A stretch of 18,008 bases of DNA from Thalassiosira profunda (lineage: Eukaryota > Bacillariophyta > Thalassiosirophyceae > Thalassiosirales > Thalassiosiraceae), in the NCBI GenBank assembly GCA_036939355.1, contig JALLAP010000156.1, positions 1 through 18,008 of the forward strand, given 5' to 3'. Under the pieces are notes generated by a model, which saw nothing but the letters and a program-made list of their open reading frames with translations, was not told the DNA's origin and ran no database searches. The stretch's first letter is position 1. Every line of letters starts with the position of its first letter. Made by a program: the position numbers and the translations under genes. Below are positions 9,631 to 16,538 of the stretch, piece by piece.

Positions 9631-10905
9631 ATGAGCGAGGAAACGAAAACGGGGGAAGATGAGACCAAGGCGGGCCCCACTGAAGTGGACGTGGGGGTGC
9701 GCCCTGCTGCATTTCAGACATGGCAGTCAACCCGCGTAAATTTTCACGGCTTCGAAGGGCTGTCTACGGCGAAGGGGGCGTCCGTCGCATCACCAGAATT
9801 CACGTGCCTTGGGCATCGTTGGTTCGTTGATATATTCCCAGGGGGGGATGCGGACTCAGATGATGGAAATGTTGCAATCTATCTCAATTGCCGCCCCAGC
9901 GAGCGTGTTGAAATCGACTGCGTTTTCATTGTTCGGGATTCGGCTAACCGGGAAGTTAGGAAGAAGACGCTCGATCCATGCATATTCTCTCCTGATGGCG
10001 TGGATAACTGGGGCTTCAGAGATTTTGCCCCGCGCTCAGCGCTTTTGAAAGCATTGATTGAAGGATCCTTGGTCCTGGAGGTCAGAATGAAGCATCATGT
10101 CCGATCAAATGCACTTTCGGTCCCATTCGTTCCCAAGAATCCTCTCAGCGGCAACATCGTTGATGTTTTTAGGGACGAGGACTCGGCTGATCTTGTGTTC
10201 GAGATGAGCGAACAAGAAGTGAAGAAGGCTCGGAAGAGGGCGAAAACCGCTCCTACCAAGCTCCACGCCCATAGTTTCGTTTTACAGCGCAGCGGGTCAC
10301 TTCTCGCAGATCTATGCAAGCCAGGCCCAGGTGGCAAAGGAGCAAAAGCAACATCTATCCCGATTACGGGCACGAAGCCTGACGTTTTTGAGAACATGAT
10401 GTACTATCTATATGGAGGAGATCTCCTCACAGCCGAAGACTTGGACGCAAATGAGTGGAAAGACCTCATTGACGCTGCCGACAAATACAATGTTGTGCAT
10501 TTGAAACTGGAGGCGGAGGCACGCTACGTGCAATTGATCACTCTTACAACAGGAAACGCTCTCGAGAACTTGCTCTACGCCGATTCAAAGAACCTGGCTC
10601 TCTTGAAGGAAGCAGTGATGGATTTCTTGATGGAGAATGGAGAAGATGTTATTGAAAACGTGTCATTTGACGACGTTCCCGGGTACATGATGAAAGACCT
10701 CTTGGCGGCCGTGAACAGGGGGAAGAAAAAGGAAAGCAACAGTGATGGCAAAAGCTACAGCAATATGAGGGTTAGTGCTTTGAGGGAGTTGCTTGATGAT
10801 AAGGGATTGGACGTTGATGGGTCCCGGGAAGCCATGATTGTGCGGCTCAAGGAAAACGACGAAAAGGGTGACGATGCTGGATCTGATGCCTCTGACGAGG
10901 ACTAA
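9631..10905 (+). CDS. MATH-BTB-SAP domain protein A
   Basis: 424 aa in one exon. Residues about 26-155 form a MATH/TRAF-like sandwich (FQTWQSTRVNFHGFEGL, FTCLGHRWFVDIFPGG, GSLVLEVRM). A BTB/POZ domain follows at about 183-305 (SADLVFEM, KLHAHSFVLQRSGSLLADL, IPITGTKPDVFENMMYYLYG). A helical BACK-like stretch follows (NALENLLYADSKNLALLKEA, VSFDDVPGYMMKDLLAAVN). Residues 379-409 form a SAP-like motif (MRVSALRELLDDKGLDVDGS) before an acidic tail (GSDASDED). MATH-BTB proteins such as SPOP bind substrates by MATH and CUL3 by BTB to direct ubiquitination; SAP motifs bind DNA or chromatin. The combination suggests a nuclear adaptor, which is inference. It is a close paralogue of the gene at 14427-15851. 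The stop lies 58 bp from that of the convergent DUF1415 gene. Confidence 0.87.
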   Translation: MSEETKTGEDETKAGPTEVDVGVRPAAFQTWQSTRVNFHGFEGLSTAKGASVASPEFTCLGHRWFVDIFPGGDADSDDGNVAIYLNCRPSERVEIDCVFIVRDSANREVRKKTLDPCIFSPDGVDNWGFRDFAPRSALLKALIEGSLVLEVRMKHHVRSNALSVPFVPKNPLSGNIVDVFRDEDSADLVFEMSEQEVKKARKRAKTAPTKLHAHSFVLQRSGSLLADLCKPGPGGKGAKATSIPITGTKPDVFENMMYYLYGGDLLTAEDLDANEWKDLIDAADKYNVVHLKLEAEARYVQLITLTTGNALENLLYADSKNLALLKEAVMDFLMENGEDVIENVSFDDVPGYMMKDLLAAVNRGKKKESNSDGKSYSNMRVSALRELLDDKGLDVDGSREAMIVRLKENDEKGDDAGSDASDED

Positions 10906-10963
10906 AGTGACTGCACCCTTAGGCTTGACATTGTCACTACAAAGGAAATAGATGCAGATGGGT

Positions 10964-12902
10964 TTAGTCCTCAGATTTCGTTGGGATTCCGCCTCCCCAC
11001 AAGGCTGCCATTTCCTTGTCCTCCAACTCCCTGTCTTCTTGATCGTAGTCGTCTGTGTCAAACCCGTACGAGGCCGCGTATCCGCCCTGGGCCATTGCGG
11101 ATGAGGGCCTGCGCCCGGCCCCTGTGTCCACACCGGGAGGCCTTTTCCCACCAGGATACCGTGTTGCAATACGGTCCAGCTCCTCCAGCAAAAAATCGGA
11201 CGCCATCATCGCCGCGCTGGTCTGGGCCCCATTCAGGCGATCTGATGGCCCCTCGGCCGCCGAAGCTCCCTTCCCCAGCCGCACCTCCAGCGCCTGCTGG
11301 ATGACCGAGACCATGTCGCCCCCTTCGATCTGAGATCGATCCACCTTGTTGGCGGCCGGCGTCGAGTCGAACGCGAACGAGGTGTCCTCCTCCTTCACGG
11401 CCCCCTCCACCTGCAGGTCGTTCGCCACCCGCAGCGCCTCCATGTCCTTCCGATCCACCTTCATCCCCTCGATGTCGGACCAATCCCGCAACCGGAGCAT
11501 CTTCTCCAGCTGGGCGGTGCCGATCTTCCCCAGCGTCTTTTCGTTCTGCTGGTACACCAGCCCCGTGGGAATGCCCTTCTGGGCCACCCGCACCTGTCCG
11601 GTGCGGAGGATGTTCACCATCGGCCAGGGACTCCTCCGCGCGTAGTTCGCTGCGAGGCCGCTCCCCGATCGATCTCCCCCGTCCCGGAACGTCCACTCGG
11701 GATGGAAGAAGATGAGCTGCAGCAGTTCCTCGACCCCCAGCGAGTCGAGGGTGCCCGTGAGGGTGTCCGCCCACTGCTCGAACAGTTCCACCGAGTTCAT
11801 GCAGAACTCCGGCAGGATTTGCAACGTCGTGGAGATTTCGTTCTGCGGTACTGCTTCGATGCGGCACACCTCCGACCAGTACGCGGCGTAGGCGTCCTCG
11901 AACGTGGACACCCGATCGACGCGGTACCGCACCGGGCCCAGCGGGATGCCGCTCTTTTCCGCATTCTGGGTAAAGGGACACAGCGCCAGGTCGGCCATCA
12001 TCTTCGACACCCACGCTTTCGAGAGATCGATCACCTCGCTGTCGTCGTCCGGAACCAGGTTCTCGATCTCGGGCAAATTGGGATCCTGAAAGTCGTCCTC
12101 GTCGTCCAACCCGCTGAAATCCCACTCCTCGTCGTCGTCCCAAAACGGATCGGGGGCGAACTTCATATCGTTGGCATCGCTCGAGAAGTACCCGAACACG
12201 TTGTGCGGATTACGGTGCGATTTGACGGTGAAGCCCTTCACGACGCTGGTGTCGGGCTCCATCGCGGGAATGAGGACGGTGTTGACCCCGAAGCTGTCGC
12301 AGACGTCCTTGCAGGCGTCGAAGTGGGCGAGGAGCTTGCCCACGAAGGCCGGGTCGGCGAGCTGGGCTTCCATCCCCGGAAATAAGACCGTGGCGGATTG
12401 CTGCGCACATCATATGTCACATGCAAATTAATGTGTCAGTGCAACAATGATGTGTAATTATCACACTGCCAATAAATCAATGAGTGGCTTCCTTCTGACG
12501 AGATCAGTATTGCAATACTGCGCACTGATGGCCAATACAGCGTCGACACTCATTGCTGCAACTCACCCCCTTTTGCATATTCTTGGCGGCGTCGGCGATC
12601 AATTCCCACAGCGTTTCCATCAATTGCGGCAGCGTTCGGGCCTCGTAGTCGGTCTCGAGGCTCCCGCCGGCGGGCGTCTGGTGCAGCGCCGCGGTTCTTC
12701 TCCGGGGCGGCCGCCGCGGATGTGTGATTGATGGTACATGAGGAACACTACGTGGTGTGATGATGTTATTTTGAGTTGCTCGCGTCGATGATGATTGCCG
12801 GAGTGGCGCCGTCCGCGCTGGCGGCAGGAGGAGGGCGCCGCCCGGCGACGGCAGGGTGGCGAGGGAGGCGATCCCCGGCAGGAGGGCGGCGAGGGACTTC
12901 AT
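10964..12902 (-). CDS. DUF1415-family protein with N-terminal presequence (two exons)
   Basis: Exon 1 (12902-12567, 112 aa) and exon 2 (12400-10964, 478 aa) join in phase 0 to about 590 aa. The start, MKSLAALLPGIASLATL with GGALLLPP after it, looks like a signal peptide and is followed by an Arg/Ser/Pro-rich transit-like stretch, so plastid targeting is plausible although the usual Phe is missing. The joined sequence QLMETLWELIADAAKNMQKG then QSATVLFPGMEAQLADPAF faintly resembles DUF1995-type plastid proteins. The DUF1415 core is in the middle: ALCPFTQNAEKSG, ISTTLQILPEF, LLQLIFFHPEW, a RRSPWPMVNILR motif and a QQNEKTLGKIG end, matching bacterial DUF1415 landmarks (NLCPFA, FHPDYQF, NRSPYP). 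The function of DUF1415 is unknown. A long acidic and Gly-rich tail follows. An upstream in-frame ATG at 12950 is less likely because it precedes the hydrophobic signal. Confidence 0.82.
12401..12566 (-). other. intron of the DUF1415 gene
   Basis: 166-bp phase-0 intron on the minus strand, GTGAGT donor at 12566 and GCGCAG acceptor ending at 12401. It joins NMQKG to QSATVLFPGMEAQL. It contains a perfect 16-bp palindrome, CAGTATTGCAATACTG, at 12505-12520. Confidence 0.8.
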
Positions 12903-13200
12903 GGTGGTGGTGTGGTGGTGACGCGAAGCAAAGAAGTGAGGTGATGTCACGAGTCAAGTTAGTCGAGCGAGTCGCGTAGACCCACAACGAACTGACGGAC
13001 AACCACCTATCTAGCCAGCACACCACACGTCCATCAACCTCTCAGCCCGACGGTGCACGGTGCTCCTCCGCTAATAAACGCTGGGCGACGGCCACGGGGA
13101 CGGCAAGGCCTCCAAGCAACGCCCGCTGGCGGCGCTGCTCTCTTGTCAGCGCAGCGTGGCGAGCGTTTAGAGTTTAGAGGCATCTGAGCAGTCAAAAAAA

Positions 13201-14268
13201 ATGTCAGAGTCGGGAGCGGCCGCGTCTGTCGACGCCGGCGTGGAGGAGGGTGATTGCCCGCTCTGCCTGGAGCCCCTTCCCCCCTTTTGGGATACGAGTA
13301 AACGGATGAGGGTCTTTTGTTGTGGCGGTGCCACGTGCAAAAAATGCTGGGACAATCAGGAGGATTTCCTGGTGAGGGCGGTCGCTGACGGCTCGTATGG
13401 CAGACAGGAAGTGCAGCTCGCCAGCACGTGCCCACTCTGTCGGGCCCGAAAACCAACTTGGGATGATGTAGGGAGGATGCTGATAGAAAGATTTGAGAAG
13501 AACGAGCTGCCGCTACATTCGTATGGAAATTTAGGGATACTTTTCGTGCATGGGGAAGGAGGGCTGGAGAGAGACGTGGAAAGGGGCAACGAGATATTGA
13601 TGCTTGGCGCTGAAAAGGGAGATCCTCGTTGCCAAAATGCGATCGCCAGCAGGTATCACGATGGCACAGATGGTTTTCCAAAGTCCACAAGAGAAGCGAA
13701 GCGGTGGTATCTGGCTGCAATCGATCAGGGCCACGCCATTGCCGAGTTCCGCCTTGCACGAATGTTTCGAGAAGAAGGCAATGATGCGGAGTACCTGCGT
13801 CATCTAAGGGGATCGGCGTCGGAGGGATATGAGGAGGCATGCTACAGACTGGGCATGGCACACTGCAGTGGCTACTACGGTGCCCAAAAATCAACAGAGG
13901 ACGCAATCCGTTGGTTGGAACCAGCTGCAGAGGGGGGGCATACGAAATCGATGAGCCAGTTGGGATTCGTCATGTGCTGTCCAGAATCAGACCTGATGAC
14001 ACCAAGCAATCCCAATTTCACGAAGGGAATGCATTGGCTTCGTCGGGCCGCCGAGAAGGGGGATGAAGATGCCATCGCTAACTTGAGTGAGGGGCAGGAG
14101 ACTGGGAAAGGCAAGTGCCTCATGTGTGAGAAGGTAGCACCTCCCGAGAATGCATTTCTGCGATGCTCGAGGTGCCGCGCGGCTTGGTATTGCAGCAAGG
14201 ACTGCCAGGTGCAGCACTGGAGGGCGGAAGAGAGAGGGCACAGGCAGTTTTGCATCAAATGGAAATAG
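13201..14268 (+). CDS. RING-like, Sel1 repeat, MYND finger protein
   Basis: 355 aa in one exon. A RING-like finger at residues 19-80 has C19/C22, C40-C41, C46/C49 and C77/C80 (CPLCLEPLPPFW, CCGGATCKKC, CPLC). It lacks the usual histidine in the CGH position, so zinc ligation or E3 activity may be atypical. Residues 104-295 carry Sel1-like repeats, for example LGILFVHGEGGLERDVERG, IASRYHDGTDGFPKSTREA, STEDAIRWLEPAAEGGH and FTKGMHWLRRAAEKGD. A complete MYND finger closes the protein: C306, C309, C322, C325, C331, C335, H347, C351. MYND and Sel1 modules bind proteins; with RING, a ubiquitin-ligase or scaffold role is likely but unproven. This family is numerous in Thalassiosira-type genomes, as I recall. 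It is a paralogue of the broken copy at 1-814. It starts 298 bp from the divergent DUF1415 gene; a TTTAGAG tandem repeat lies at 13166-13179. Confidence 0.9.
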   Translation: MSESGAAASVDAGVEEGDCPLCLEPLPPFWDTSKRMRVFCCGGATCKKCWDNQEDFLVRAVADGSYGRQEVQLASTCPLCRARKPTWDDVGRMLIERFEKNELPLHSYGNLGILFVHGEGGLERDVERGNEILMLGAEKGDPRCQNAIASRYHDGTDGFPKSTREAKRWYLAAIDQGHAIAEFRLARMFREEGNDAEYLRHLRGSASEGYEEACYRLGMAHCSGYYGAQKSTEDAIRWLEPAAEGGHTKSMSQLGFVMCCPESDLMTPSNPNFTKGMHWLRRAAEKGDEDAIANLSEGQETGKGKCLMCEKVAPPENAFLRCSRCRAAWYCSKDCQVQHWRAEERGHRQFCIKWK

Positions 14269-14426
14269 CCGAAGAGCAAACAAGAAGAGAAGGGAGGAAA
14301 GAAACCATTACAGTGAATGTGGATGCCTCCAAGGAAAAATTGGGTAGTTTGTTGTTTACCGTATCTAATTCTTCTTCGCCGGTTGTCGTTTGCAGCCGCT
14401 TCCATTCGACGGCCAAAAGGCCGGCT

Positions 14427-15851
14427 TCAATCATCGTTCTCATCATTCGATTCCGAGGCCTCCGACCCAGCATTCTTTTCGTCGTTTTCCCTGAGCCGTG
14501 CAATCATAGCCTCCCGGGACCCATCGACATCCAATCCCTCATCATCGAGCATCTTGCGCAAGGTGCCCACCCTCATGCTGTTGTAATTTCTGTCACCAGT
14601 GCCGGCATTGCTCTTCTTCTCCCCCCTATTCACAGCAGCCAGCAGGTCCTTGACAACAGATCCCGGAACGTCTTCGAACGAAACGTTGTCCATAACCTCG
14701 TCTTTGTTCTCAACGATATAATCCATGACCGCTTCTTTCAATAGAGCAAGATGCATGGCGTCAGCGTACAGCAAATTGTCACGTACGGTGTCAATGTCAA
14801 GCTCAAGCGATTGAACAAGGAATGCTTCTGCCTCCAATTTCAGGTTCACGAGGCCATACTTGTTGGCCAGATCAATGAGGTCGTCCGGTGCATCTCCTAG
14901 CAACATCTTCTCAGACAGGTCGCCCCCGTACAGGTAGAACAAGAAAAGTTCAAAGACATACGGCTTGACACCAGTGATTGGGATGGTTGGTATTGACCTG
15001 CCTCCTTGCCTGGTTGAGCCTGCATCTGAGCCTGGATTGCATAGTTCAGCGAGCAGTGACCCGCTGCGCTGCAAAACGAAGCTATGCGCATGGAACTTTC
15101 GAGCCATGAGCGGGGCAGACTTTCGTGCGGCTTTAGTTGCCTTCTGCTTCCGCGGGGCTTTCTTCTTTGGCCTCTTTGGATACGGAGGCCCTGTTTTCAA
15201 TGTCTTCATCTTTTTTGGAGGCCTTTGCGCTGAAACCGCTTGAGTGCTATCGGCGATGCTTGTTTCATTGGTCACAATGAAGACGATATCTGAAGACTCT
15301 TCATCCAAGAAGATATCGAGGATGTTTTCTTTGAGAGGGTTCTCCGGAACAAACGGAGCGACCAACTCGTCATGATTATTCATGCGGACTTCGAGGACCA
15401 GCGTTCCATCAACCAAACATCTCAAAAGCTTCCAGCGCGTGACACATTCAGGGAAACCCCAACTATCAGCCTCAACTGAGTCGTCATCATCGGAGTTGTC
15501 GTCATCATCGGGAGAGAAACGGTACGTGCCTGCCCACTTCCGCACTTCGTTGTCGGCTGCATCTCGAACGGCGACAACACAGTCGACCTCCATCGCTTCT
15601 GTAGAAAAGCTATTGAAATAGATTGAAACGAATCCATATTGCCCATTCTCCTCCCAGTTGGGATAAATGCTGAGTGACCAAGTTCTTCCGAGGCAAGTGA
15701 ATTTCGGCGATTCCACCTCCTTTCCCCTCCGCGTGTCTAATTCCTCGAATCCATGGAAATACACCCGCACCGTTTCCCACTTCTGAAATCCGCTGGGCGG
15801 CGTCCCCGCCTCCACTTCCGCGATGCGGCTCGTTTGGTTTTGATTGCTCAT
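14427..15851 (-). CDS. MATH-BTB-SAP domain protein B
   Basis: 474 aa in one exon, with the same architecture as the protein at 9631-10905 and near-identical motifs: FQKWETVRVYFHGFEEL and FTCLGRTWSLSIYP (MATH, about 21-160), then FHAHSFVLQRSGSLLAEL and IPITGVKPYVFELFLFYLYG (BTB, about 185-350), BACK-like helices (LYADAMHLALLKEAVMDYI), and a SAP motif at 426-456 (MRVGTLRKMLDDEGLDVDGS). It is longer because of two insertions: an acidic loop at 114-128 in MATH and a very basic Pro/Lys/Arg segment at 210-244 within the BTB (PPKKMKTLK, PKRPKKKAPRKQK) that looks like a nuclear localisation or DNA-contact patch. A CUL3 substrate-adaptor role is inferred from the MATH-BTB family. The 3' end faces the RING-Sel1-MYND gene, stops 158 bp apart. 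The ATG at 15851 aligns with the start region of protein A. Confidence 0.87.
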   Translation of the reverse strand: MSNQNQTSRIAEVEAGTPPSGFQKWETVRVYFHGFEELDTRRGKEVESPKFTCLGRTWSLSIYPNWEENGQYGFVSIYFNSFSTEAMEVDCVVAVRDAADNEVRKWAGTYRFSPDDDDNSDDDDSVEADSWGFPECVTRWKLLRCLVDGTLVLEVRMNNHDELVAPFVPENPLKENILDIFLDEESSDIVFIVTNETSIADSTQAVSAQRPPKKMKTLKTGPPYPKRPKKKAPRKQKATKAARKSAPLMARKFHAHSFVLQRSGSLLAELCNPGSDAGSTRQGGRSIPTIPITGVKPYVFELFLFYLYGGDLSEKMLLGDAPDDLIDLANKYGLVNLKLEAEAFLVQSLELDIDTVRDNLLYADAMHLALLKEAVMDYIVENKDEVMDNVSFEDVPGSVVKDLLAAVNRGEKKSNAGTGDRNYNSMRVGTLRKMLDDEGLDVDGSREAMIARLRENDEKNAGSEASESNDENDD

Positions 15852-16538
15852 ATCTTATGCAAACCAACTGTGCGCCAATTGACAATAGCAAGCGTGAGAG
15901 GATGTGGAAGAAGCTGGTCAATTCGGGGACGAAAGCGCGGTGATGTTGGGCGTCGGGGCCGAGCAGGCGCTCGCAAAACCAACAGCGCAGGGAATAGACC
16001 TTGCAAATTGTAAACGCCCGCGTAGAGTCCTGCTCGCCCAGTCCCATCACGTCTCTTCCGCTTCATTATGGTACGAGCACAACATGGTATGTACACACCT
16101 TCCTCCGGGCGCGGTCCACCTGTCACCTGGGTGAGTGGAGCGCTACCGAATGTAAATGAGCCTTACAAACACCCAAACACTAACAGAGAGCAGCGCCCAC
16201 CCCACCACGTCTCCACATCTCTATCCAGAGCACGACGGGCTACGCACCTTCCTCGCCGGCGCCCGTGGCTCGACGCACGGAGTGATTGAGTGAAAGGAGA
16301 GAGGCAGGAGGAGGCAGGTGGAGAGCGAGGGGAGTACGGAGTACGTAGGTAGTACTACTACGTACGATATGTATCGTACCTCTTGAAGAAGAAGGCAAGG
16401 CCAGCGGCAGCAAAGAGCGGGCATCAACCAGGCATCAACCGGGCACAACCGGATGGCCTCTGAGGGAGATTGCAGACCTCCTTCGCCTCCGCTAATGCCT
16501 AAATTGTGACCATTTATCTTTACCCGATGTAAGTACTA
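15852..16538. promoter_or_regulatory. intergenic region: promoter of MATH-BTB-SAP B and 3' region of the HA-repeat gene
   Basis: 687 bp with no supported gene; the ORFs here lack domains and most lack an ATG. It should hold the promoter of the gene starting at 15851 (minus) and the 3' UTR of the gene ending at 16539 (minus). It contains purine-rich GAG/GGAGG-rich sequence at about 16290-16340 and nested GTAC palindromes at 16341-16379. Confidence 0.45.
16341..16379. repeat. nested inverted repeats rich in GTAC
   Basis: Two overlapping inverted repeats. GTACGTAG (16341-16348) pairs with CTACGTAC (16358-16365) around a 9-nt centre that contains the palindrome TAGTACTA. GTACGATA (16362-16369) pairs with TATCGTAC (16372-16379) around a 2-nt loop. 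They lie 160-200 bp past the stop of the minus-strand HA-repeat gene and could be a 3' UTR hairpin or a protein-binding site; function unknown. Confidence 0.6.

Noticed and set aside
11058..12143. 361-aa minus-strand ORF rich in Gly and Arg
   Set aside because: Alternate frame inside exon 2 of the DUF1415 gene, caused by high GC content; no domain.
13034..13906. 290-aa minus-strand ORF opposite the RING-Sel1-MYND gene
   Set aside because: Antisense shadow; the plus strand carries all zinc-finger cysteines and Sel1 repeats.
15610..16126. Minus-strand ORFs of 146 and 92 aa upstream of MATH-BTB-SAP B
   Set aside because: No domain and poor composition. Treated as promoter and 5' UTR sequence.
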